Source of the DNA: Betaproteobacteria bacterium
GTDB taxonomy: Bacteria; Pseudomonadota; Gammaproteobacteria; Burkholderiales; Rhodocyclaceae
Length of the DNA: 64,000 bases
Assembly: GCA_016234745.1 (NCBI GenBank)
Contig: JACRAR010000055.1
Coordinates: 1-64,000 of the forward strand
Direction of reading: 5' to 3'
A program made the translations under genes and the position numbers. Every line of letters starts with the position of its first letter. The stretch's first letter is position 1. This document shows, in pieces, positions 25,609 to 34,878 of this stretch. The notes under the pieces were generated by a model, which saw nothing but the letters and a program-made list of their open reading frames with translations, did no database searches and was not told the DNA's origin.

Positions 25609-28600
25609 ATGCAAAAGACAGATCTAACAGAAGAGATAAAACTGGAGATTGCTCGTAGGTATGCGTCGGGAGAGTTGAAGAAGAACATTGCAAAGGCAAT
25701 GAACTTACACCCTGGCACAGTTGGGCGTCTTACAGCACCTACCAAGGTGTTCCGTCATAGCGATGAAGTAAAACGGGAAATTGTTCGCCTGGTAGAAAGT
25801 GGGCAATCGAAAGATCGCGTAGCAAAACTTCTTGGGGTAAGTCGAACTAGCGTATCGAAATATACAGAGCCTGCTGGTCCTGTTGTTCCTCCTCTCCCAG
25901 ACGATAAGAAAAACGAACTTCTGCGTCGCGCTTTGGCAGGAGAGATGATTGCAAACATTGCGCGCGACCTGAAGATCGGTAAGAAACGAGCCGGTGATAT
26001 AGCAGCGAAAGTTACGAGCGGATTTGAGCCATCAAAAGCGCAGCGGGCAAATATATTGGGGGCAAGAGAAGAAGGCAAGACGGCACCTCAAATCGCATTG
26101 GAGGTAAAGGTGCCAGTTTCGGCGGTTCGCAAAACCCTCGATATGCCGCTGCGAAGGAAAACCTACCCGGAAGAAATGCACGATGCTGCGATCAGAGAGA
26201 TGGCGGCGGGTAAGTCCGCAAAAGAGGTTGCGGAAGCCATAGGCGTCTCTCATCCGACGGCGGTTAGCTGGTTCAAGAAAGCCATTAGCAGCGGAAAAGC
26301 CAAGAAGCCAGAAATCATCGCCAAAGATGATGACCATGAATTCACCTGGATCGCCCGGCAGGATCCAGAACTGGAGGAGTGGCGCCAGCTTGTCGTTGAG
26401 TGGTTTAACGTCGTGAGAAATCCGGGCCTAGCGATTAAGGCAACATCCAATTTCATTAACCACTACTTGATCAAATACGATCTACCTAGGCGGCCCGCCG
26501 ATCTCCTGGCGAGAGGTAAATTGCTGCCTGATTTCTACGAAGTGGTATGCGCCAAGTCTGAGCAAGGTCGGCTCCAAAACAAGGCGATTTTTGAACTTAT
26601 TGAAAAAGTACTTGATCGACCGGAGTTCGCAGATACTAGCGTTACCCCACCAATTCGCCTGACGCATCTTTACCGAAATCCCATTTCCCTTGATGTACAC
26701 GGTGGCGATGGCAAGGGATATTCAGAATCACCCAAGCCTGTATTGCCCTATTGGATGATATACGATTTGAGAAAGCGCATTGCTCAAGGTCCTAATTTCC
26801 GGGACTGGATTTGGGTGCAGGGGTTGCTCGGCAGAGAGACTGTGAATGGACAAGTTCAGGCTAGGGACTGGTTTCCTGCGACTGAGGGCAGGATTGACCG
26901 CAACGATCCAGATTGCGTATGGAGGTTGAGACAACGCGAGCATGCACCTCCTGTCTTGGAAATGTGGAGTCCCGTACGCTGGGTCGCGACGCTATTCCAT
27001 ATCCAGACTCCTCCACGTGTTGGGCAAGTACGCATGCTCGACTCTGGCGAAGCCGATACATTCATCTGGAAGGATGGCCAATTCATCCCTAACCTATGTT
27101 CGTTGGTACAAGGGACCGCACGTAACCCTCGCCAGCAAGGCATCTTTCGTCGTCCCGACTCGGAATCACTGGCGGCGGGGGCTGAAGTTTTCCTTTACTT
27201 TAATACCAACAAGACCGCCGATAAAGGCAAGAAAAGCAACGACAAAGGGTTTGTTTGCGCATGGCCGCGCCTTCATGATATTGCCGAAGATCCATATTAC
27301 TGGCTCGCCAAGATGCGCGACTGGCAGATGAAATACAACCCGATCGAGCGCCTGACGCGGTGGCGGGACATTAAGGGATCAAGAAAGCTATCCACCAAAA
27401 GAGGGGAACAGGCAGACGATTACCCTGACACCCCGTTTCTGTTCCGCGTTCCGGAGTGCCCAGACCAAATCGGGCCTGTTTCAAGCGATGAGACCGATTT
27501 GGCATGGAATAAGCTTCTGGCGACATATCAGGACATCCTGCTTGAGGAGGGTATAACTTACCCTAACGGCTCACCTGTCGAATTGATCAACCCCATTAAT
27601 GGGCGTGCTTGGAGTTCTCCTCACGCCAGCCGAGTCAGTCTCATCACCCACCTTATTCTGGATGGCAATGTACCCGTCGAGATCATGATGAAGATCGTCG
27701 GTCATGCACGTTTCATAATGACCATCTACTACACAAAGGTGGGACTCAAGAATATTCAAGATGCCATCAAGCAGGCCGCACAGATTCTCGACGCGATCAA
27801 AGACCAAACAATGTCACGCGATCTTGCCAACCTGGAGGCTGTACAAATGCGCGACAGGGTGGTATTCAATGCTGAGGATTGGAAGACAGTATTGCCAGTC
27901 AATCCCGCTGACCGCAACCCATTGGGATGGCTTTACATGCATGATGGAATTTGTCTCGCGGGAGGAAATACCGATAATCGTGCCCTTCCTGGTTGCCACA
28001 ATGGTGGGCCAGTACTCAGAAAAGCGGGTGATTTAAGACGGACATATGGCACTGCCCCTGGTGGCATCCGAAACTGTTGCCGTTGCCGCTGGAAATGCGC
28101 CGGCAAGCATCACGCGCTTGGATTGCAGGCAACGCTCAATAATCGGCAGTACCATCTACACAAGGCAAGCGAGCGGGCCATTGAAGCCGAGCGCGAACGC
28201 AACCGGCTATTGCAAGAAAAGGCCCAAACTGAATCCGGCGGTCAGCCCTACTTGCGTTCTGCCGAGCTGCGTGGCGCAGAACGCAAATACGAAACTGCGA
28301 TGCAGAAAATGCAGGAGTATGCTATGGATGTAGCAGCCACTCATCGGATGCTCGAACGCATCGTGGCCTTGCCTGACAAAACCAGCGGCCCTACGGCGCT
28401 GGCTGCTCAAGGCGATTTACTGACCCTCCAATCAGTCATTGAAGATACCAATTCTGAACTATTGGTGCTGGCCGAAATCTGCGCCGATGTTGAATTCTTT
28501 CCCGATCTCGATCCTGGCACCGCCATTTTTGAGTTTGCGCAATTGCTGGACCGAGCCTTTGAGCGTGAGGGCCAGCCGTTGATCCTCGCCCGCATGAGCG

Positions 28601-28854
28601 AAAAGGAAAAGTTAACCGCTGCCAACGCGATCATGCGCGAGCTGGAGCGATGCGCCAATCCCGACAATCCAGTCCTCGCCCGCCGCCACGTGGTCGAGAT
28701 CATGGATCGCGGAGAAAGTCTTGAAAAGACCCTTGGCATCAAGCTCAAGAGCGTCTTGCAGTTGGCTGACGAAAGCGGCAGAAGGCCCGTCTCCCTGCGT
28801 CTTGTGGAAAAGGATAAGGAGTCAAGCGATGACGACCAGCGCCGTGCATCCTGA
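25609..28854 (+). CDS. gmtZ: large integrase of the mobile trio (GmtZ/VPA1269-like) with tandem HTH repeats
   Basis: The 1081-residue product begins with about five consecutive helix-turn-helix units of about 40 residues (ARRYASGELKKNIAKAMNL, VRLVESGQSKDRVAKLLGV and similar), spanning about residues 1-230. A tyrosine-recombinase core follows, with PHASR (HxxR, about 671), VGHARFIM and the Tyr in IYYTK (about 706). Beyond it is a Cys/His-rich segment CCRCRWKCAGKHH (about 820-835), probably zinc-binding, and a coiled-coil C-terminus. An alternative TTG start at 25594 overlaps the gmtY stop; the ATG at 25609 follows GAGTAAGG. It is the second recombinase of the trio. Confidence 0.8.
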   Translation: MQKTDLTEEIKLEIARRYASGELKKNIAKAMNLHPGTVGRLTAPTKVFRHSDEVKREIVRLVESGQSKDRVAKLLGVSRTSVSKYTEPAGPVVPPLPDDKKNELLRRALAGEMIANIARDLKIGKKRAGDIAAKVTSGFEPSKAQRANILGAREEGKTAPQIALEVKVPVSAVRKTLDMPLRRKTYPEEMHDAAIREMAAGKSAKEVAEAIGVSHPTAVSWFKKAISSGKAKKPEIIAKDDDHEFTWIARQDPELEEWRQLVVEWFNVVRNPGLAIKATSNFINHYLIKYDLPRRPADLLARGKLLPDFYEVVCAKSEQGRLQNKAIFELIEKVLDRPEFADTSVTPPIRLTHLYRNPISLDVHGGDGKGYSESPKPVLPYWMIYDLRKRIAQGPNFRDWIWVQGLLGRETVNGQVQARDWFPATEGRIDRNDPDCVWRLRQREHAPPVLEMWSPVRWVATLFHIQTPPRVGQVRMLDSGEADTFIWKDGQFIPNLCSLVQGTARNPRQQGIFRRPDSESLAAGAEVFLYFNTNKTADKGKKSNDKGFVCAWPRLHDIAEDPYYWLAKMRDWQMKYNPIERLTRWRDIKGSRKLSTKRGEQADDYPDTPFLFRVPECPDQIGPVSSDETDLAWNKLLATYQDILLEEGITYPNGSPVELINPINGRAWSSPHASRVSLITHLILDGNVPVEIMMKIVGHARFIMTIYYTKVGLKNIQDAIKQAAQILDAIKDQTMSRDLANLEAVQMRDRVVFNAEDWKTVLPVNPADRNPLGWLYMHDGICLAGGNTDNRALPGCHNGGPVLRKAGDLRRTYGTAPGGIRNCCRCRWKCAGKHHALGLQATLNNRQYHLHKASERAIEAERERNRLLQEKAQTESGGQPYLRSAELRGAERKYETAMQKMQEYAMDVAATHRMLERIVALPDKTSGPTALAAQGDLLTLQSVIEDTNSELLVLAEICADVEFFPDLDPGTAIFEFAQLLDRAFEREGQPLILARMSEKEKLTAANAIMRELERCANPDNPVLARRHVVEIMDRGESLEKTLGIKLKSVLQLADESGRRPVSLRLVEKDKESSDDDQRRAS

Positions 28855-29548
28855 CGAAGTCTTAAAGGCGTTGCTTGCCAAAGGCAATCGCCGCGACAAG
28901 GATGAAAAGCTGCGTAAGCTGCATGAGCTGTGTGCGATCGAATATGCGCGTCACAGCCAGGGCGCTCGTGACTTGAGCCTGGCCAATATGTCGCGCATCG
29001 CGGAGAGTCATGGACTCTTCACGGCGCGTGCGATCTACAACAAGCAATCCGAGGATTATGCCAACCTGATTGAAGCTTGGGCCGCCTACAACGGCCCCAA
29101 GCCGAGCAAGGCGCAGGAGAAGAAGGCATCCCCGGAGAAATACGACTTCCTGAAGAAGATCGAAGACCCTGCGGTACGCAGTCTGTGCCAGATCTCCTTG
29201 ATCGAGCGCGACAAGCTCAAGGCGGAACTTAATCTGCTCAAGTCGAAGACTCAGGTAGTTGTGGATATGCGGCCATTAGGTGCGGAAATTGGGAAGGGTT
29301 CCATGAACGTGGCCGTGATCGAAATGGCCGCGCAACTCACCGACAGTGAGCATAAGGCACTTGAGGCGGCGCTAGACCCGAAGAATCTTGAACAGAGGAA
29401 GTGGAGGCTGGGCGAAACCGGAGAGGTGGTTGATGAACGGGATCGCTTTGTCTTCTTGCCAGGCTTTGCAACGGCCATCAGGAAGATTATCGGATTACCC
29501 GTCCAGCAATCCCTGCATGTGCCAACGAAGGAAGGCAAGCGCACATGA
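28829..29548 (+). CDS. gmtX: third mobile-trio protein (GmtX-like)
   Basis: This 239-residue protein has no known catalytic motif. The start ATG at 28829 follows AAGGAG and overlaps the end of gmtZ by 26 bp. The N-terminal half is helical and basic (RRDKDEKLRKLHELCAIEYAR, then ARAIYNKQSEDYANLIEAWAAYNG). The C-terminal part has KWRLGETGEVVDERDRFVFLPGFATAIRKI. Position and size match GmtX (VPA1268-like), which always accompanies the two recombinases. By analogy with Tn554 TnpC it may direct or stimulate recombination; that is inference. Confidence 0.75.
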   Translation: MTTSAVHPDEVLKALLAKGNRRDKDEKLRKLHELCAIEYARHSQGARDLSLANMSRIAESHGLFTARAIYNKQSEDYANLIEAWAAYNGPKPSKAQEKKASPEKYDFLKKIEDPAVRSLCQISLIERDKLKAELNLLKSKTQVVVDMRPLGAEIGKGSMNVAVIEMAAQLTDSEHKALEAALDPKNLEQRKWRLGETGEVVDERDRFVFLPGFATAIRKIIGLPVQQSLHVPTKEGKRT

Positions 29549-30006
29549 CTCAATTGAATCAATCCGGCCAGCAACTGGCGGCTGCCAACATTAAGAAGTT
29601 TGGCGATTGGGTGGCCGAGCGCGATGCGGCTGGCGACTGGCAGGACTACATCCGTGCCGGGAAACTCAATCGATCCGAAATCGCCAATGAATGCGGATTT
29701 GCTCTCTCTGTTGTCCGCCAGAATCCCGCCGTAAAGGCTGCTCTTGAGGCGTTAGAGGCGTCATTACATGAACGAGGTATCCTCGGGGGCACAGAGGCTC
29801 CCGGTGCCGCTAAGGACGACCCTACGGCCCTGGCGTTGGAACGTCGGGTCATGGCAGCCAAAGCCAAGGCTGAGCAGCGGGTGAAGGCGCTCGAAGAGCA
29901 GAATGCCGCCCTACGGGCCGAGATCGCAGACCTACGCGAGCAACTGGCGCGGTACAGGCACCTTGAAGAGCATCTGTACCGGACAGGGCGGATGCTTCCT
30001 CCATGA
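29545..30006 (+). CDS. VPA1267-family small protein
   Basis: This 153-residue protein overlaps gmtX (ATGA at 29545) and the helicase gene (ATGA at 30003). The first half (GKLNRSEIANECGFALSVVRQNP) looks like a helix-turn-helix DNA-binding unit. The second half is a Glu/Ala/Arg-rich coiled coil (about residues 100-145). The order recombinase, integrase, GmtX, VPA1267-like is what I recall for GMT loci. Its role is unknown, perhaps DNA binding at the element ends or loading of the downstream helicase. Confidence 0.65.
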   Translation: MTQLNQSGQQLAAANIKKFGDWVAERDAAGDWQDYIRAGKLNRSEIANECGFALSVVRQNPAVKAALEALEASLHERGILGGTEAPGAAKDDPTALALERRVMAAKAKAEQRVKALEEQNAALRAEIADLREQLARYRHLEEHLYRTGRMLPP

Positions 30007-32231
30007 ACGAAATCTCGGCCGAGATCCGCGTTGCCTCCATTCGCAGCCTTGGCCGGTGTGGTGGAGCCATTTTTGCAGGCAACACCGATACAGGCGAGCG
30101 CTATGTGGTCGTGGCCGACTACAAGTTGATTCCTGATGGACATCTGGTCGACCGGGGTCAGCAATGGCTTATTGAGGGTACAGCCTCGGTTCGAGAGGTT
30201 GTTGCGCCCAATGGCTTCAAGATCAATGAAACCCAGATTGCCGCCCGGAAGGCGGAACTCATCCGTCCCGCTGGGCGCAACATCATCACTTGGATTTCCG
30301 CGAATCCCGAGTACGTCGGTATCGGACACGTAAAAGCCGCCAAGCTTTACCAGCGCTTCGGACCGGAGTTGGTCAACGTCGTCAAGAACCGCGACATTCC
30401 AGCGCTTTGCGAGATCCTGAATGAGCAGTCGGCCGACCTGCTTTGCCGGGCATTCGAGAAGTTCAATGTCGCCAGCACCCTGCTATGGCTTGATCGTCTT
30501 GGCATTCCGCAGAAGATAGGCGCCAGCGTCATTGCGTTTTACCAGGATCAAGCGCAGACGAAAATAGAGGCCAATCCCTACGTCCTGATCAGCTTCGAGG
30601 CGCGGTGGTCAACGGTTGACGACATTGCTCGCAAGCGTTTCAACATCCAGCCAGACGATCCCCGCCGACTCGCCTCGGCTATTGAAGAGGCTCTTTACCG
30701 GGGCCTGAGCCAGGGGCATACCTGCCTGCCGTGCCGCGAAGCCCGTGCCATTGTCGTTCGACTGCTGGATTCGCCAGATCTGGCGACCAAGGCCATTGAG
30801 CAAAGCCGATCCAATAGTCAGTATCAGGTGATCGACGACCTTTACCAGCCTGCGGGCGCCCACCTCATTGAGCAATATGTCGCCGAGCGACTCCGTGCAA
30901 TGATTCGGGGCGAGGATGGTACTGGTCAGGTAGGGTTGTTCACCCAGGTGGTCAGGAATCCGGCGGCGCTGCAGGAGGTTCTGTCGGAATACGAAGCCAG
31001 CCATGGCATCAGCCTAACTGCTGAGCAACGGCAAGCTGTCATGACGTGCGCCGCAGCCCGCCTCAGCCTAATCCTCGGCGGGGCAGGGACGGGCAAGACG
31101 ACCGTCCTGAAAGCGCTTTATGCCGCACTGGAGCAAATTCAGCCCGGCATTCCGATCTATCAACTGGCCTTGGCGGGTCGAGCGGCGCAGCGCATGGCCG
31201 AAGCCAGCGGCCGGGAGAGTATGACCATTGCGGGGTTTCTGACCAAGGTCGAGCCGGGCAGCATCGAGCTTGGCACCGTTGTTGTCGTCGACGAGGTATC
31301 CATGGTCGACGTCATCCTGATGTACCGCCTACTGCGGCATCTTCCCGACGGCGTGCGCCTGATCCTAGTCGGAGACCCGTCGCAGTTGCCCCCGATTGGC
31401 CCCGGACTCGTCCTACATGCCTTGGCTGGAATTGACTCCATCCCGCAGACCGAACTCAAGGTGGTCAAGCGCCAGAGTGCGACCAGCGGCATCCCGCAGG
31501 TCGCGGCAGCCATTCGCGCCCATCAGGCACCTATCTGGGCGACATACACCGGAAAGCCACATGCCGGTGTGTCGTTCGTGCCGTGCCTACCGAAGGATCT
31601 CGAAGCCACGACACAACAGATATACGCCGAATTGGGCGGCACAGGACGGGACTACAGCGTCCATATCCTGTCCGTAACCAATTCCCGGATAGGAGGCGTC
31701 AAGAACCTCAATGCGGCGCTCCGTGGCAAGTACCAAACCGGAGCTGAGCAGGTGTACTGCTTTGATCCGGAGTATGGGATGGTGGGCGCGGGGACAACTG
31801 ACCGGGAACCGATCAAGGTGGGCGATCTGGTTATCTATACTCAGAACGACTACCAACTCGGTCTGCGCAATGGGTCGCTTGGCCGGATCGTTCGTGCGTT
31901 ACCTGTGACCGATGCGGATGATCTTTGCTGTATAGCGGAATTCGAGGGCGTCGAGTATGAATTGAATAGCTCCCAGTTGCTGGCGGTGAGTCATAGCTAT
32001 GCGATCACCGTCCATAAAAGCCAGGGCAGCCAGTTCAAGCGGGTAATCGTGCCAATCCGTGAGTCGCGCCTGCTTGACCAAACACTGATCTATACCGCAG
32101 TCACCCGAGGCATTGACCAAGTGGTGTTGATCGGCGATGAACAAGCGACGCTGGCGGCAATCCGTGCGGCAGCGTCATCGGCGCGGCGGCATATCACCTT
32201 GCCTTCTTTATTTGATGAGGTACTGACATGA
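30003..32231 (+). CDS. RecD2-like superfamily 1 helicase of the island
   Basis: This 742-residue protein has an N-terminal domain containing a helix-hairpin-helix segment YVGIGHVKAAKLYQRFG (about 100-117). The helicase core shows Walker A GGAGTGKTTVLK (about 357-368), Walker B VVVVDEVSMVD (about 427), GDPSQLPPIGPG and the C-terminal AITVHKSQGSQF typical of RecD-type 5'-3' helicases. It is the fifth gene of the overlapping recombinase operon, so it probably serves transfer or replication of the element. RecD2 repair helicases are the nearest known group. Its nuclease partners RecB and RecC are absent. Confidence 0.82.
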   Translation: MNEISAEIRVASIRSLGRCGGAIFAGNTDTGERYVVVADYKLIPDGHLVDRGQQWLIEGTASVREVVAPNGFKINETQIAARKAELIRPAGRNIITWISANPEYVGIGHVKAAKLYQRFGPELVNVVKNRDIPALCEILNEQSADLLCRAFEKFNVASTLLWLDRLGIPQKIGASVIAFYQDQAQTKIEANPYVLISFEARWSTVDDIARKRFNIQPDDPRRLASAIEEALYRGLSQGHTCLPCREARAIVVRLLDSPDLATKAIEQSRSNSQYQVIDDLYQPAGAHLIEQYVAERLRAMIRGEDGTGQVGLFTQVVRNPAALQEVLSEYEASHGISLTAEQRQAVMTCAAARLSLILGGAGTGKTTVLKALYAALEQIQPGIPIYQLALAGRAAQRMAEASGRESMTIAGFLTKVEPGSIELGTVVVVDEVSMVDVILMYRLLRHLPDGVRLILVGDPSQLPPIGPGLVLHALAGIDSIPQTELKVVKRQSATSGIPQVAAAIRAHQAPIWATYTGKPHAGVSFVPCLPKDLEATTQQIYAELGGTGRDYSVHILSVTNSRIGGVKNLNAALRGKYQTGAEQVYCFDPEYGMVGAGTTDREPIKVGDLVIYTQNDYQLGLRNGSLGRIVRALPVTDADDLCCIAEFEGVEYELNSSQLLAVSHSYAITVHKSQGSQFKRVIVPIRESRLLDQTLIYTAVTRGIDQVVLIGDEQATLAAIRAAASSARRHITLPSLFDEVLT

Positions 32232-32348
32232 GCGGAGGGCTGTCAAGGGGATCGTGGAATAAATGGAGGGGACCCGCGCAGCGGGGAGGTTGCCGTTTAT
32301 GCCGCGAAAGCCCCTTTACAGACCGTAGCGACCAATGCTCTGTGGCAA

Positions 32349-32418
32349 GGGGTGGGGTTAGGTTTATAACCCCACCCCCTGCCGCGCGGCGAGCGCGGGG
32401 TTTGGGGCAGCGCCCCAA
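32349..32418. promoter_or_regulatory. three consecutive GC-rich hairpins between helicase and island radA
   Basis: A perfect 12-bp stem (GGGGTGGGGTTA and its complement, 6-base loop) spans 32349-32378. A 6-bp stem CCGCGC/GCGCGG follows at 32382-32398, then a 7-bp stem TTGGGGC/GCCCCAA with a 3-base loop at 32402-32418. None has a trailing T-run, so simple intrinsic termination is unlikely. They lie in the 210-bp gap before the island radA and could shape its leader RNA or act in element replication. Confidence 0.6.
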
Positions 32419-32441
32419 GGTGTTGATGTTAGGAAGGTGAG

Positions 32442-33824
32442 ATGAAGTCCAACAGTCGAGGGAGTTTGGGAGTGAAGTCACACACAATATATTCATGCAA
32501 CGAATGCGGCGGACAGACGCCGAAGTGGCAGGGACAATGTCCGCATTGCAATGCATGGAACTCTCTAACTGAATCGGTGGCAGGCCCTGATGCCAAGAGC
32601 GGAAATCGGTTCAACTCATGGGCAGCAGGCGGAAAACTGCAGATGCTCTCTGAAGTCGGAACAGCGGAAGTGCAGCGAACGCCGACAGGTAGCTCGGAAT
32701 TTGACCGCGTTTTGGGCGGTGGCCTAGTGCCAGGAGGAGTAGTGCTCATCGGTGGCGATCCTGGCATCGGCAAGTCAACATTGTTGCTACAGGTTCTAGC
32801 ACATATATCAATGCAGCGCGGCACTTTATATGTGAGTGGTGAAGAGTCAGCGCAGCAGATCGCACTTCGCGCCAAACGCTTGTCGCTGGATGGAAATGGC
32901 CTACGTTTTTTACCGGAAATCCAGTTGGAAAAAATTCAAGCGGTCATCTCGCAGTGCAAACCAGACGTTGTAGTGATTGACTCAATACAAACACTATGGT
33001 CGGATCAACTAACATCCGCGCCGGGCTCGGTGGCACAAGTCAGAGAGTGTGCTGCGCAACTTACGCGCATGGCTAAGAGCGGAAACATTACGTTGTGCTT
33101 AGTGGGGCATTCGACCAAGGAAAACGTCCTGGCTGGGCCGCGAGTGCTGGAGCACATGGTAGATACCGTGTTGTACTTCGAGGGCGACGCACAGACATCT
33201 TTCCGTGTGATTCGCGCCTACAAAAACCGCTATGGCGCCGTCAACGAGCTTGGCGTCTTCGCGATGACACAAACGGGGTTACGCGAAGTAAATAATCCGT
33301 CGGCGCTGTTTCTTTCGCAGCATCACAAGCCGGTGCCAGGTAGTTGCGTGATGGTGACGCAGGAGGGCACGCGGCCATTATTGGTTGAAATTCAGGCGTT
33401 GGTCGATAGCTCCCACGGTAATCCACGTCGGCTGTCAGTCGGATTGGAGCAGAACCGGCTAGCCATGCTGCTTGCTGTTTTGCATCGCCATGCCGGCATC
33501 GTTTGCTACGATCAAGATGTGTTCATAAACGCGGTTGGCGGTGTGAAGATCTCGGAACCAGCTGCGGATCTTGCTGTGATACTGGCTGTAGTCTCATCGT
33601 TACGCAGCAAGCCTCTTCCTGAAAAGTTGGTTGTCTTCGGCGAAATCGGCTTGGCGGGAGAGGTACGCCCTGCGCCGCGGGGTCAGGAACGCCTCAAAGA
33701 AGCAGCTAAACTGGGATTTACGATGGCCATCATTCCCAAGGCTAATGCACCTAAACACAAGATACCTGGCATGGAAATAATCGCAGTTGGAAGGGTGGAG
33801 GAAGCGGTTGATGCTACGGCTTGA
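32442..33824 (+). CDS. radA: complete island-borne RadA
   Basis: The full-length 460-residue RadA is a RecA-like helicase that helps branch migration in recombinational repair. The zinc finger is complete (Cys 19, 22, 33, 36 in SCNECGG...QCPHC). Walker A GGDPGIGKSTLLL lies near 104-116. The RadA motif reads KNRYG here against KNRFG in the broken host copy. The C-terminal Lon-like domain is complete to PKANAPKHKIPGMEI. The ATG at 32442 follows GGAAGG. Codon use and protein sequence differ clearly from the host copy, so it was not made by duplicating it. It probably supplies RadA function lost on insertion. Confidence 0.94.
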   Translation: MKSNSRGSLGVKSHTIYSCNECGGQTPKWQGQCPHCNAWNSLTESVAGPDAKSGNRFNSWAAGGKLQMLSEVGTAEVQRTPTGSSEFDRVLGGGLVPGGVVLIGGDPGIGKSTLLLQVLAHISMQRGTLYVSGEESAQQIALRAKRLSLDGNGLRFLPEIQLEKIQAVISQCKPDVVVIDSIQTLWSDQLTSAPGSVAQVRECAAQLTRMAKSGNITLCLVGHSTKENVLAGPRVLEHMVDTVLYFEGDAQTSFRVIRAYKNRYGAVNELGVFAMTQTGLREVNNPSALFLSQHHKPVPGSCVMVTQEGTRPLLVEIQALVDSSHGNPRRLSVGLEQNRLAMLLAVLHRHAGIVCYDQDVFINAVGGVKISEPAADLAVILAVVSSLRSKPLPEKLVVFGEIGLAGEVRPAPRGQERLKEAAKLGFTMAIIPKANAPKHKIPGMEIIAVGRVEEAVDATA

Positions 33825-34008
33825 AGTCAATAACGCTGCGCAGATGAGCAAGAGGGATGCGGAAATGACGAAATGTTTGGCTACGCCTTCTTCCCGAGTG
33901 GCAGCTTGGGACTATTCTGTCATAACGGTTTGCGAGTCGGTGCCAAGGGCTCTGAAGTTAATGCTGCATATCCCGAGGTTATTTTTCAGACCAACATGTA
34001 GCTCTTAG

Positions 34009-34251
34009 AGACTGGCTGACGGGGAACGGCATCCGGCCTACAACCTGCTCGGCATCATTTACAACGAGTTCGGCAGATATCAAGATGCCGCTTGGTACTT
34101 GTTGGCCGCGAACCAAAGAACAAAAAGAAGCAAGGCAGCGTGGATCAACCTGCAGTCCATCCTTTCCAAACACCCGGAATTGCTCGCCGATGTTCCAAGT
34201 TTGGCCAACGCGGTCGCCATCCTCTCGCCGTTTCGCTTGATCCGCGCCTGA
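34009..34251 (+). pseudogene. TPR-like protein fragment
   Basis: The plus frame from just after TAG at 34006-34008 to TGA at 34249-34251 reads AYNLLGIIYNEFGRYQDAAW and then YLLAANQRTKRSKAAWINLQ, which has tetratricopeptide-repeat character. It has no start codon or ribosome site and is cut off at its N-terminus. It is most likely a remnant of a lost cargo gene; chance is possible given its length. Confidence 0.4.
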
Positions 34252-34572
34252 ACGGCTGGTGTTTCCTTCGCAATGGACTCATCCAGGGTCTTGAAACTTG
34301 GCTTCTTCATACGTTTCCTCAGCGAACCGTAATTTTAAATCGCCTGCCAAACGAGCATTTATCGTAACAGAACACTGCGAACTTAGTCGTTATGTGGGGG
34401 CTTTTTTCATAGTGCCCTGGGTAATGTGAGGCGCGCAGGATGGGTAATCAGTCTCGCGCAATCAACACTGATTGATCCTTGAGTTGGGAAAACTTAGCCC
34501 GCGGAAACGGCAGAGGCTGATGGAGTCTGCTGGTTTATCACCTGGTTAGGGTAGTGGAGAGCGATGTCGCTC

Positions 34573-34610
34573 ATTGTCGTAGAAGCAGCAATTGCTGTTT
34601 TTACGACAAT
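34573..34610. repeat. 38-bp near-perfect palindrome
   Basis: The stretch begins ATTGTCGTA and ends TACGACAAT, with the perfect inner palindrome CAGCAATTGCTG. Of its 19 base pairs, 17 are Watson-Crick and two are G-T. There is no loop, so it can form a cruciform or serve as a dimer-binding site. It is intergenic and not followed by a T-run. Confidence 0.75.
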
Positions 34611-34878
34611 GAACAGCAATAACCATGTACAGGCGTCGACAATAAGTTCTTGGTGGAAGGTACAATGCTCGAAGGCGATCGTTTCTTCAGCTCCACTGTA
34701 TCGTCTGTAGTCCCTAGCCTAGAACCCAAACCCCGTTCCGGGCTTCTTCTTCGGACATTTGGAGGCTCAAATCAACGCGGGAAGCTCAAGAGAATCGAAA
34801 GCCTGAAACGCGACTGAGGACAGGATGGATATCCTGCCCCGGTTATTCCTCGGCTTGAATTGAATTTTGCAGGACCGA

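Larger units (their letters stand above)
33825..34878. other. degraded zone after the island radA
   Basis: About 1 kb holds no confident gene. Short frames occur at 33847-34008 (plus) and 34080-34310 (minus, starting MKKPSFKTLDESIAKE), and neither resembles a known family. A TPR-like fragment is at 34009-34251 and a 38-bp palindrome at 34573-34610, described separately. The 34660-34815 stretch has a 50-codon frame without supporting features. Confidence 0.5.

Noticed and set aside
24215-29548. Interpretation as a plain Tn554-family transposon
   Set aside because: The three-gene logic is similar. The protein sizes, the tandem HTH region, the following VPA1267-like gene and the helicase fit a gamma-mobile-trio element better; Tn554 is kept only as a distant comparison.
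34080-34310. Minus-strand 76-codon frame beginning MKKPSFKTLDESIAKE
   Set aside because: The first 40 residues look antitoxin-like, but there is no clear ribosome site and the rest overlaps the TPR-like fragment in shadow; not supportable.
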